Assembly: GCA_944358655.1 (NCBI GenBank)
Contig: CALVRO010000007.1
Coordinates: 1 to 64,000 of the forward strand
DNA length: 64,000 nucleotides
Direction: 5' to 3'
Origin: an uncultured Clostridia bacterium
GTDB lineage: Bacteria; Bacillota; Clostridia; Christensenellales; Borkfalkiaceae
In this document: one piece after another, positions 1-7,437 of the stretch
How positions within the stretch are numbered: the first letter of the stretch is position 1
Layout of the letters: each line of letters begins with the position of its first letter
Position numbers and translations under genes: made by a program
The notes under the pieces: model-generated
What the model saw: only the letters and a program-made list of their open reading frames with translations
The model's database searches: none
What the model was told of the DNA's origin: nothing

Positions 1-33
1 CCGGTTTGGGCGCCACATACCATGAAAGTACGG

Positions 34-67
34 GCAGGCGGGGCGGCCAGGCGCCCGCCCCGCCTGC
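34..67 (+). terminator. GC-rich hairpin, probable end of an upstream gene
   Basis: An 11-bp perfect stem (GCAGGCGGGGC at 34-44 with GCCCCGCCTGC at 57-67) around a 12-nt loop, followed by a short A/T stretch but no real T-run. The gene it would end lies outside the window. Two more short inverted repeats follow (about 85-107 and 117-134). No coding sequence was seen in 1-153. Confidence 0.4.
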
Positions 68-153
68 GCTTTAAATAAAAGGACAACGGCGCATCTCCCC
101 GCCGTTGCCCCGCACATATATTGCGGCGAACGCCGCAAAGGGGGGTGGTGCGG

Positions 154-369
154 CTATTTCAGCCCCCTGTACGGCCTCAGCCTTGAGAGGGCGAAGGCCA
201 AAAACAGCGCGCATACGCCGCCCGCGCCGAGCACGGCGCGGGCGGCGGTGAGGTTTTCAAAACACAGCGCCAACAGCATATCAAACCCCGTCAGCGCATA
301 TATCCCCCCGCATATACCCAAAACAATGAGCATAACCGAGCATACGATGCACGAAAGCCGCATACCCAT
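154..369 (-). CDS. DUF378-type small membrane protein
   Basis: A 71-residue protein with two predicted membrane helices (about residues 8-25 and 45-62). Between them is a TGFD motif after a Gly-rich first helix, which resembles DUF378 family proteins (their GLxGxFxFD core). The family is conserved in Firmicutes and has no established function. I start at the ATG at 369, because the longer reading upstream in this frame overlaps the 426-686 gene and looks non-coding. It lies 57 nt downstream of that gene on the same strand, so the two may be co-transcribed. The family call rests on overall pattern and is moderate. Confidence 0.55.
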   Translation of the reverse strand: MGMRLSCIVCSVMLIVLGICGGIYALTGFDMLLALCFENLTAARAVLGAGGVCALFLAFALSRLRPYRGLK

Positions 370-425
370 ATTATGTGTCCGCCGCCCTATTTTATGCGCG
401 GGCGGGTCTGTATTACTCCCGTCTG

Positions 426-686
426 CTATAGCACCACGTTTTCGAGCACCAGCCTGTCGAAGTCTACTTTTTCGGCAAAGTCGCGCGGGATGAACTTTAC
501 CATGTTGAATTTTGCGTAGTTGAAGATGTGCGTCTTTAAGAGGACGGGGGTGGCAATGTCGAGTTGTTCGCATATATCCGCAAGGTAATTGAAAAACTGC
601 GAATAGGTGAACTTGTCCTCGCGCTCGTAGGTCACCTGCTTTATGATTTTGCCGTCCTTTATAATCTTGCCCCAAATTTTAAACAT
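426..686 (-). CDS. Conserved small hypothetical protein (86 aa)
   Basis: An 86-residue soluble protein, rich in charged and aromatic residues, with no signal peptide or membrane helix. It begins MFKIWGKIIKDGKI, reads as a compact alpha/beta protein, and has no motif I recognise. It is chosen over the overlapping frame because its composition is protein-like throughout. A promoter (TTTACA, 17-bp spacer, TAGAAT at 693-721) ends only 6 nt before the ATG, so the transcript would be leaderless or nearly so. The short AGG next to the ATG would then not work as a ribosome-binding site. Function unknown. Confidence 0.7.
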   Translation of the reverse strand: MFKIWGKIIKDGKIIKQVTYEREDKFTYSQFFNYLADICEQLDIATPVLLKTHIFNYAKFNMVKFIPRDFAEKVDFDRLVLENVVL

Positions 687-692
687 GCCTAT

Positions 693-721
693 ATTCTATC
701 AGAAAGTCGCCGTCTTGTAAA
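693..721 (-). promoter_or_regulatory. Sigma-A promoter, leaderless type
   Basis: Read on the minus strand: TTTACA (721-716), a 17-bp spacer, and TAGAAT (698-693) with a TG one base upstream (extended -10). The expected transcription start falls on the A of the ATG at 686. Confidence 0.6.
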
Positions 722-811
722 TGGTTTTGCCTAAAATTTTATTTCTGAGGCTCAAACAGCTGCCGCCTGCCTCGATCATAAATTTAAAATGTTGAATTTT
801 ACATACAGCTG

Positions 812-840
812 TTGACAACTCGGCCGATATATTATAAAAT
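812..840 (+). promoter_or_regulatory. Promoter of the Lrp-type regulator
   Basis: TTGACA (812-817), a 17-bp spacer, and TAAAAT (835-840). It leaves a leader of about 55 nt before the ATG at 902. Confidence 0.7.
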
Positions 841-901
841 AATACAAATAATATTCTTTGCGGCAACGTCCGCAAGGCAAAAGGGAGGAACAGGGCCGGA
901 T

Positions 902-1393
902 ATGGACAGGATAGACAGGGATATTTTGGCAATACTCGAGGCCGATTCGCGCTCGGGAGCTAGCAAGGTGGCGGCCATGCTCGGCATAGAGGAGGGCGAG
1001 GCCGCGCAGAGGATAGCGCGGCTGGAGGCCGAGGGTATAATAGTAAAATATACGGCGATAGTCAACGAGGACGCCTTCGACGAGGACAACGTGGAGGCGC
1101 TCATCGAAGTCAAGGTCACGCCCCGCCGCGGCAGCGGCTTCGACGCCATCGCCTGCGAGATAGCCGCCCACGACGAGGTGCAAAACCTCTACCTTATGTC
1201 GGGCGCGTACGATCTGGCCGTCATAGTGCGCGGGCGGTCGCTGCGCTCCATCTCGCGCTTCGTATCCGAAAGGATCTCCACTTACGACAGCGTGCTCTCC
1301 ACCGCCACGCACTTCATACTCAAAAAGTACAAGGTGGAGGGGGCGCTGATGACGCGCTCCGAGGCCGAGGGGAGGCTGTCGGTACAGCCATAA
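902..1393 (+). CDS. Lrp/AsnC-family transcriptional regulator
   Basis: A 163-residue protein of normal Lrp/AsnC length. The N-terminal winged helix-turn-helix (about residues 1-60) begins MDRIDRDILAILEADSRSG, the usual family opening. It is followed by a RAM/AsnC ligand-binding and oligomerisation domain (about 65-145) with the EALIEVKV strand and a YDLAVIVRG core. Family members sense amino acids and control amino-acid metabolism genes. The start at 902 is preceded by GGGAGGA. A class I aminotransferase follows on the same strand about 490 bp later, as in the yugG-yugH pair of B. subtilis, so it probably regulates that enzyme (inference). The space between holds repeats and a hairpin at 1418-1441. 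Confidence 0.9.
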   Translation: MDRIDRDILAILEADSRSGASKVAAMLGIEEGEAAQRIARLEAEGIIVKYTAIVNEDAFDEDNVEALIEVKVTPRRGSGFDAIACEIAAHDEVQNLYLMSGAYDLAVIVRGRSLRSISRFVSERISTYDSVLSTATHFILKKYKVEGALMTRSEAEGRLSVQP

Positions 1394-1885
1394 AGTCGCC
1401 TCAAGGCGCCTATCGGAGGAAGGCAAATGAATTTGCCTTCCATCCCTTTAGCGCCTGAGGCTCCTCTTTCGCGCAAAAGCCACGGTTTTGCGCGAGGCTG
1501 CGGAATTGATATCTGCGCTCCGCGCGAAACGCAAACTCACCCTCGCAAGCCGCAATAGCTTGCGGCGCGGCTTCAAGTTCGTTTGCTTTAATTTTTCGGA
1601 GGGTGCTCGCGGGGCTGCGCACCCATACCCACCCCCCTTGTCATGCCGAGCAGCGCGTCGATATGGTTGGGTACAATAAGAGCAAGTGCGCGCGTCGCCG
1701 AGGCATCTCACCGCGACAGCGCCGGACAAGTTGTGGTATAAGTGTATCTGAAACGTAACCGGGGAGATTTCTCCGTTTCGCACACTTCGCGTGCTTCAGT
1801 CGAAATGACACTTACCCCAAGGGGCTCCGCGCCGCCTCATCCCCGCCCCCTTATCATACCGAGCAGCGTAATAAGGAAAACCAAA
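1394..1885. repeat. Gap filled with interspersed repeats (R6, R2, R1)
   Basis: No gene seen. Contents in order: a perfect 11-bp hairpin GGAAGGCAAAT/ATTTGCCTTCC (1418-1441); an R6 element with stem TCGCGCAAAA (1469-1478)/TTTTGCGCGA (1486-1495) and a GCCGCAA/TTGCGGC hairpin near 1550; a decayed R2 element from 1638 (TTGTCATGCCGAGC) to about 1735; an R1 element in reverse orientation (1741-1810); and one R2 end (TTATCATACCGAGCAGC, from about 1854). The last one runs straight into the Shine-Dalgarno region of the aminotransferase. Confidence 0.75.
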
Positions 1886-3055
1886 ATGCGTAATTTTGTC
1901 AACGGCCGCGCGGCCCGTCTTGAGCCCAGCGGCATCAGGAAATTTTTTGATATTGTCTCCGAAATGGAGGGCGCCATCTCCCTCGGCGTGGGCGAGCCCG
2001 ACTTCGTCACGCCGTGGTCGATACGCGACGCGGCCATTCGCTCGGTGCAGCGCGGTCTGACGCAGTACACGGGCAATCGCGGCCTGCCCGAGCTTCGCGC
2101 CAATATATGCCGCTATCTTAAGGAGCGCTTTGCCGTTCCAGCCGACCCCGAACACACCATAGTCACCGTCGGCGCCAGCGAGGCAATCGACCTCACGCTC
2201 CGCGCCGTCTGCGAGGAGGGGGACGAGATCCTCGTCCCTCAGCCCTGCTATGTCTCCTATGCGCCCTCGGTGAGCCTTTCGGGCGGCACCCCCGTGCCCG
2301 TCGACTGCACGGCCGACAACGACTTCATTCTCACCCCCGAACAGCTCGAAAGGGCCGTAACGCCCGCCACAAAGGCGCTCATTCTGGCCTACCCCAACAA
2401 TCCCACGGGCGCCGTTATGACGAGGGAACAGCTCGAGGCCATAGTCCCCGTCATATTAAAGCACGACCTTTTGGTCATCTCCGACGAGATCTACGCCGAG
2501 CTCACCTACACGGGCAGGCACGTTTCAATAGCTTCGTTGAAGGATATGTCCGCACGAACGGTCGTCATCAACGGTTTTTCCAAGGCGTTCGCCATGACGG
2601 GCTGGAGGATAGGCTACGTCTGCGCCCCGCCCGAGATAGACGAGGCCATGTTCCGCATACACCAATACACCATAATGTGCGCCCCGCGCGTCAGTCAGCA
2701 CGCCGCCAACGCGGCTCTGGCCGAGGGCTTCGGCGACGGCTTTTCGGTTGTGGCCGAAATGCGCGAGGACTACGCCCGCCGCGGCCGCTTTCTCGCCAAC
2801 GCCTTCAACTCCATGGGGCTGAGGTGTTTTGCGCCCAAGGGCGCCTTCTACGTCTTTCCCTCGGTGGCGTCCACCGGGCTGACGGGCGACGAGTTCGCTT
2901 CCCGCCTGCTCGCCGCGCAAAAGGTGGCCGTGGTGCCCGGCTCGGCCTTCGGCGGAGCGGGCAAGCTGCATGTGCGCTGTTCCTATGCTTCGTCCATGCA
3001 GCAGCTCTCCGAGGCCATCGACCGCATCTCCGCCTTTTTGTCGTCGCTCAAATAA
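1886..3055 (+). CDS. PLP-dependent class I/II aminotransferase
   Basis: A 389-residue cytosolic fold-type I aminotransferase. It shows the N-terminal LGVGEPDF motif, YPNNPTGAV at the cofactor site, SDEIYAEL, and the Schiff-base lysine in the box GFSKAFAMTGWRIGY. A conserved Arg near the C-terminus (HVRCSYA) would bind the substrate carboxylate. The start at 1886 is chosen because TAAGGA lies 8 nt upstream and the MRNFVNGRAA start fits the family. An upstream extension in frame is only repeat sequence. Its pairing with an Lrp regulator resembles B. subtilis yugG-yugH, an alanine-type transaminase system. The substrate cannot be read from sequence. Confidence 0.88.
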   Translation: MRNFVNGRAARLEPSGIRKFFDIVSEMEGAISLGVGEPDFVTPWSIRDAAIRSVQRGLTQYTGNRGLPELRANICRYLKERFAVPADPEHTIVTVGASEAIDLTLRAVCEEGDEILVPQPCYVSYAPSVSLSGGTPVPVDCTADNDFILTPEQLERAVTPATKALILAYPNNPTGAVMTREQLEAIVPVILKHDLLVISDEIYAELTYTGRHVSIASLKDMSARTVVINGFSKAFAMTGWRIGYVCAPPEIDEAMFRIHQYTIMCAPRVSQHAANAALAEGFGDGFSVVAEMREDYARRGRFLANAFNSMGLRCFAPKGAFYVFPSVASTGLTGDEFASRLLAAQKVAVVPGSAFGGAGKLHVRCSYASSMQQLSEAIDRISAFLSSLK

Positions 3056-3109
3056 AAAGCGGACGAAGGCGCTCTTTTTTAAATAGTCGTCCCCGCGGCC
3101 CGCAAATAA

Positions 3110-3138
3110 TTGACAAAGCGCGGGCAAAACTATATAAT
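3110..3138 (+). promoter_or_regulatory. Perfect consensus sigma-A promoter of greA
   Basis: TTGACA (3110-3115), a 17-bp spacer, and TATAAT (3133-3138), with no mismatch to consensus. The predicted start near 3145 gives a leader of about 155 nt before greA. Confidence 0.85.
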
Positions 3139-3144
3139 ATAGTA

Positions 3145-3268
3145 TGTAAAATAAATTTACGCGGGATAAATTTAATCTCTCCGCGCGGGCGAAGGCCTTT
3201 TGCGGAAATACTTAAAAAATCGGATATGTGGGCGGAAGCTGCCGGCCACATATCTTTGTTTATTTTTT
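3145..3268 (+). ncRNA. greA leader with internal terminator (possible small RNA)
   Basis: Between the consensus promoter and greA lies a 9-bp perfect stem, GATATGTGG (3223-3231) with CCACATATC (3246-3254). It is followed by a T-rich tail TTTGTTTATTTTTT (3255-3268), which is a good intrinsic terminator. Transcription could stop here to give an RNA of about 120 nt, or read through into greA. In E. coli the greA leader is likewise terminated early, giving the GraL small RNAs. Whether this leader is homologous or only analogous cannot be told. Confidence 0.55.
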
Positions 3269-3301
3269 GCAATCTATTATAAGAGGTATTTAAAAACGAC
3301 C

Positions 3302-3769
3302 ATGTCCGAACAAATCGTAATGACCCAGAAAAATCTCGACGACCTCAAGGAAGAGCTTGAGTACCTGGTCAAGACCAAGCGTCCCGAAATAATCGAGCGC
3401 ATAGCCGAGGCCCGTTCGCACGGCGACCTTTCGGAGAACGCCGAGTACGACGCCGCCCGCGAGGAACAGCGCTCCAACGAGGGCAAGATAGCCGAGATAG
3501 AATATCAGATAAAGAACGCCGTGGTGCAGGAGGAGATAACCGACAACTCCTACGTCCACCTCAACTCGGTAGTCACCGTCTACGACGAGGAGTTCGGCGA
3601 GGAGGAGACCTATACCATCTCCTCGGTCACCGACGTCGACGTGATGAACAACAAGATCTCCTCGGAATCTCCCGTGGGCGCCGCCCTCATGCGCCGCAGG
3701 ACGGGCGAGGAAGTGCTCGTGTCCTGTCCCGAGGGCGAGTATAAGCTTAAGATAGTCAGCATAAGATAA
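3302..3769 (+). CDS. greA: Transcription elongation factor GreA
   Basis: A 155-residue protein of normal GreA length. The N-terminal antiparallel coiled coil (about residues 1-75) carries the acidic tip in SHGDLSENAEYDAAREEQ. This is inserted into the RNA polymerase secondary channel to stimulate cleavage of backtracked transcripts. The C-terminal FKBP-like domain ends in SPVGAALMRRRTGEEV, typical of the family. An upstream in-frame extension covers the leader hairpin and is not coding. The likely Shine-Dalgarno (AAGAGG) is rather far from the ATG. It is followed 64 nt later by lysS, a pairing common in Clostridia. Confidence 0.95.
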   Translation: MSEQIVMTQKNLDDLKEELEYLVKTKRPEIIERIAEARSHGDLSENAEYDAAREEQRSNEGKIAEIEYQIKNAVVQEEITDNSYVHLNSVVTVYDEEFGEEETYTISSVTDVDVMNNKISSESPVGAALMRRRTGEEVLVSCPEGEYKLKIVSIR

Positions 3770-3802
3770 TTTCGGTTTGTACCCTACTATATCGCGGACA
3801 AA

Positions 3803-3818
3803 TGTTTCACGTAGAACT
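3803..3818. other. parS-like 16-mer between greA and lysS
   Basis: TGTTTCACGTAGAACT matches the B. subtilis parS consensus TGTTNCACGTGAAACA at 13 of 16 positions, with one half-site perfect. parS sites bind ParB/Spo0J and load SMC near the origin. I saw no second copy in the window, and no oriC genes nearby. Confidence 0.35.
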
Positions 3819-3833
3819 TTTTAAGGAAGAGCC

Positions 3834-5348
3834 ATGACAGAAAACACCAACATACCCACCGAAGAGGAGGAGCGCGAGCTCCTCGCCGAACAGGCACGCA
3901 TACGCAGAGAAAAGCTTGCCAAGCTCATATCTGAGGGCAAGAACCCCTACGAAAAGACGGTCTATGCCGTCACGGCCAACTCCGCCTCGATAAAGAGCGA
4001 TTACGAAGCGCTCGAGGGCAAAGAGGTCTCCATTGCCGGCAGGCTGATGTCCCGCCGCATAATGGGCAAGGCCTCCTTTTCGCATATCTCCGACCGCGAC
4101 GGCCTCATACAGATATATGTAAAGCGCGACGACGTAGGGGAGGAGGACTACCTCTCGTACAAAAAGGACTACGACATAGGCGACATAGTCGGCGTCAGGG
4201 GATATGTGTTCAAGACGCAGACGGGCGAGATCTCCGTGCACTGCACGCATATCGAAATGCTCTCCAAGGCCCTTCTGCCACTGCCTGAAAAGCAGCACGG
4301 CCTCACCAATCCCGACATCCGCTACCGCCAGCGCGACCTCGACCTCATTGTCAATCCCGAGGTCAGGGCCACCTTTGTCGCCCGCTCAAAGATACTCAAG
4401 GCCGTAAGGGCCTACCTCGATAATCTTGGCTATCTCGAGGTCGACACCCCCGTGCTGACCACGCTCGAGATAGGCGCCGCCGCCCGTCCCTTCAAAACGC
4501 GGCACAACGCCCTCGATATCGACATGTACCTGCGCATTGAAACCGAGCTCTATTTAAAGAGGCTGATAGTCGGCGGGCTCGAAAGGGTGTACGAGGTGGG
4601 GCGCATCTTCCGCAACGAGGGCATGGACGCCTTCCACAACCCCGAATTCACCTCGATAGAGATGTATCAGGCCTACACCGACTATAAGGGCATGATGGAT
4701 CTCATCGAAGATCTGTATAAAACGGTCACCCGCCAGGTGTGCGGGAGCGACAAGATAACCTATCAGGGCACGGAGATAGACATGGGCGCGCCCTGGAAGA
4801 GGCTGACCATGAAGGAGGCCGTAAAACAGGCCTGCGGGGCCGACTACGACGAGTGGGCGGACGACGCCGCCGCCCGCGCCGCGGCAAAGGCCCTCGGCTG
4901 CGAGGTGCCCGAAGGCGACGCCGCCACCAAGGGCCATGTGCTCATAGCGCTCTTCGACGAGTTTGTCGAGCACACCCTCGTTCAGCCCACCATAATCTAC
5001 GACTACCCCGTCGAAAATTCTCCCCTCGCCAAGCGCAAGCCCTCCGACCCCGCCTTCACCGAGAGGTTCGAGTACTTCATCTGCGCCCACGAATTCGGCA
5101 ACGCCTTCTCCGAGCTCAACGATCCCATCGATCAGAAGGCCCGCTTCGTAAAGCAGGTTGAGGAAAAGCGCCGTCAGGAGCCCGGCTGCAACGCGCAGGT
5201 CGACGAGGACTTCATCACCGCCCTCGAATACGGCCTTCCCCCCACAGGCGGCCTCGGCATGGGCGTCGACCGCCTCGTCATGCTGCTCACCGACAGCGCG
5301 ACGATTAGGGATGTAATACTTTTCCCCACCATGAAACCCCGCCGCTAA
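3834..5348 (+). CDS. lysS: Lysyl-tRNA synthetase, class II
   Basis: A 504-residue class II lysine-tRNA ligase, which charges tRNA-Lys with lysine in the cytosol. An N-terminal OB-fold anticodon-binding domain (about residues 45-150, containing SIAGRLMSRRIMGKASF) precedes the catalytic core. The core shows motif 1 around LGYLEVDTPVL, motif 2 as VYEVGRIFRNEGMD, EFGNAFSELNDP, and motif 3 GGLGMGVDRLVMLL near the C-terminus. The start at 3834 follows AAGGAAG. It is probably co-transcribed with greA. An R3 repeat begins within about 10 nt of its stop codon. Confidence 0.95.
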   Translation: MTENTNIPTEEEERELLAEQARIRREKLAKLISEGKNPYEKTVYAVTANSASIKSDYEALEGKEVSIAGRLMSRRIMGKASFSHISDRDGLIQIYVKRDDVGEEDYLSYKKDYDIGDIVGVRGYVFKTQTGEISVHCTHIEMLSKALLPLPEKQHGLTNPDIRYRQRDLDLIVNPEVRATFVARSKILKAVRAYLDNLGYLEVDTPVLTTLEIGAAARPFKTRHNALDIDMYLRIETELYLKRLIVGGLERVYEVGRIFRNEGMDAFHNPEFTSIEMYQAYTDYKGMMDLIEDLYKTVTRQVCGSDKITYQGTEIDMGAPWKRLTMKEAVKQACGADYDEWADDAAARAAAKALGCEVPEGDAATKGHVLIALFDEFVEHTLVQPTIIYDYPVENSPLAKRKPSDPAFTERFEYFICAHEFGNAFSELNDPIDQKARFVKQVEEKRRQEPGCNAQVDEDFITALEYGLPPTGGLGMGVDRLVMLLTDSATIRDVILFPTMKPRR

Positions 5349-6081
5349 TTCACGCAATATCTGCTTTGCAATACTGTGTCGCGTTTACGGGTGTGTTCAG
5401 TCACATACGTCTAAGTATGCTCCTTCACACCTTCCGCACGCTCCTTGTCTTGCTCGCAGCTATTGTGCGAATTTCTCTCTGTACTACTTGATATTAGCCG
5501 AGCATAGGCTTCGCATCGCATTGCGCTTTCTTCCCTCGGGTAGAGCCTGTCATTTCGAGCGCAGCCGAGAAATCTCCCCGGCACCGCTTCAGATACACTT
5601 GTTCCGAAATATTGCCTCTCCTTCGCATGGGGAGGTGTTAGCGTGCGAGAGCACGCTGACGGAGAGGGCGAAAATTCTAATAATCTATTCACATTGTCAT
5701 CCTGAGCGACAGCGAAGGATCTCATTGTCCGTGTTTATCAAAGCTCGATAGAGATACCTCGACGACGCGCGCCCACGCTTATATTACACCCAACCATATT
5801 GGCGCGCTGCTCGGTATGACAAAGGGAGGGGTGGTGCGCAGCTCCGCGAGCACCTTCCGAAAAATATGTAGCAAACGAACTTAAGCCGTGCCGCAACGTG
5901 AGTTGCGGCTTGCGAGGGTGAGTTTGCGTTTCGCGCAGAGCGCATATATCTTCACTTTAATCTCGCGCAAAACCGTGGCTTTTGCGCGAAAGAGGAGCCG
6001 CAGGCTATAGAGCAAACAAGCAAAGTTTACTTGGCTTGTTGCGAAGTTAGCCTTGCGGCGACGACGCGGCGACGACACTCA
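5349..6081. repeat. Repeat-packed gap (R3, R1, R5, R2, R6)
   Basis: No gene seen. Contents: an R3 nested hairpin just after lysS (5351-5465; GGTGTG 5390-5395 pairs CACACC 5426-5431, inner CATAC 5404-5408 pairs GTATG 5415-5419); an R1 copy (5548-5599); an R5 element near 5617-5675; a complete 129-bp R2 element (5694-5822, ends TTGTCAT/ATGACAA); and an R6 element in reverse orientation (about 5825-6080). The R6 copy ends in two tandem copies of GCGGCGACGAC that abut the start of the decarboxylase gene. Confidence 0.8.
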
Positions 6082-7437
6082 ATGACATATTCATATCACA
6101 TTCTCGAACAACTTAAAATATTCGCCCCGCGCGACAGGCTGCGCATGCACATGCCCGGGCACAAGGGTGCGGCCTTCTTCGGGCGCGCCTTCCCAGGCGC
6201 GGCGAGGGATATCACCGAGCTGTCCTTTTCGGACGACCTTCAGTCGCCCTCGCACATAATAGCCGCCGCCCAGCGCGACATTGCCGAGATAGTCGGCGCC
6301 AAGCGCGCCTTCATCACCACCGACGGTTCGTCCTCGGGGGTAATGGCCTGCGTATATGTCGCCTCGCGCTTCGGCAACAAGCTGATAGTGCCCCGCAACA
6401 GCCACAAGAGCGTGTTCAATGCCTGCCGCATATTGGGCGTCGAACCCGTCATAGTGCAGGGAGAGGAGCACGAGGGCGTTCTTTTGCCGCCCCCCGCCGA
6501 ACTCGTTGAAAAGCTCGTAGTCAACGACGTCAACATTGCTGGCATGATAGTGGCCTCGCCCGATTACTACGGCAATATCGCCCCTCTCGGCGACTACGCC
6601 GCCGTGCTTAAAGCCAACGGCAGATATCTGTTCTGCGACGGCGCCCACGGCGCCCATCTCGCGCTTACTGCCGACAGGGCGGGCTACTGCGGCCTGTACG
6701 CCGACATGTGGGTGGACGGAGCGCACAAGACCCTTCCCACCCTCACGCAGGGCGCATATGTGTGCGTCAACTGCGCCGACCTCGTGCATTATGCCGAGGA
6801 GGCCATGTCTATCTTCCGCACCACCTCGCCCTCCTATCCCGTGATGGCTTCGGTGGAGTACGGCGTAAAATACTTCAAAATCAATCCCGCCGCGCTCGAG
6901 CGGGCAAGGGAGGGAGCGGAGTGGTTCCGCCGCGAGCTGTCGCGCGCGCTGACCTTCTACCCCTCGGACGATTGGGCCAAGATAGCCGTAGACTGCAAGC
7001 CGCTGGGCGTTTCCCCCCGCCTCGTGCAGCAAAAGCTTGAAAAGAGGGGCATATATATTGAAATGAACGACGGCAGGTACCTGCTGTTTTACCTCTCCCC
7101 CGTCACCACGAAGGGCGAGCTGAAGAGGCTGGCCTCGGCGCTGATGGGCGCCGTTTCGGCCCGGAGACTGAGGGGAACGTATCGCGAGGTGCCCGGTCTG
7201 CCGCCCCCCGCCGCGCGCACATACAGCTATCTCTACGCCTTGAAGGCCAAGACCGAGCTGGTGCCCCTGAAGGGCAGCGCGGGCAAGATGATAGCCGAAA
7301 ACGTGGGCATAACGCCCCCCTGTCTGCCCGTGCTCATCGCGGGCGAGATAATAACCGAGCGCGCCGTGGAAATACTTTCAAAGAGCTCGAACACTTTCGG
7401 CGTGTACGACGGCATGATAAAGGTGGTAAAGCGATGA
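6082..7437 (+). CDS. Orn/Lys/Arg decarboxylase family protein (YaaO-like)
   Basis: A 451-residue PLP-dependent decarboxylase of the short Orn/Lys/Arg class (YaaO type). It has RMHMPGHKG near the N-terminus, a TDGSSSGVMA turn, CDGAHGAHL, and the cofactor lysine in VDGAHKTLPTLTQGA. A C-terminal decarboxylase domain begins at about residue 370. Family members make cadaverine, agmatine or putrescine; the substrate cannot be assigned here. The ATG at 6082 has no Shine-Dalgarno and lies directly after an R6 repeat, so translation initiation is unclear. Its stop overlaps the tmk start (ATGA), and this neighbour order matches yaaO-tmk in B. subtilis. Confidence 0.85.
   Translation: MTYSYHILEQLKIFAPRDRLRMHMPGHKGAAFFGRAFPGAARDITELSFSDDLQSPSHIIAAAQRDIAEIVGAKRAFITTDGSSSGVMACVYVASRFGNKLIVPRNSHKSVFNACRILGVEPVIVQGEEHEGVLLPPPAELVEKLVVNDVNIAGMIVASPDYYGNIAPLGDYAAVLKANGRYLFCDGAHGAHLALTADRAGYCGLYADMWVDGAHKTLPTLTQGAYVCVNCADLVHYAEEAMSIFRTTSPSYPVMASVEYGVKYFKINPAALERAREGAEWFRRELSRALTFYPSDDWAKIAVDCKPLGVSPRLVQQKLEKRGIYIEMNDGRYLLFYLSPVTTKGELKRLASALMGAVSARRLRGTYREVPGLPPPAARTYSYLYALKAKTELVPLKGSAGKMIAENVGITPPCLPVLIAGEIITERAVEILSKSSNTFGVYDGMIKVVKR

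Noticed and set aside
154..675. A 173-codon reading on the minus strand including the DUF378-like part
   Set aside because: Its first 102 codons overlap the 86-residue gene in another frame and look non-coding. The ATG at 369 gives a clean small membrane protein.
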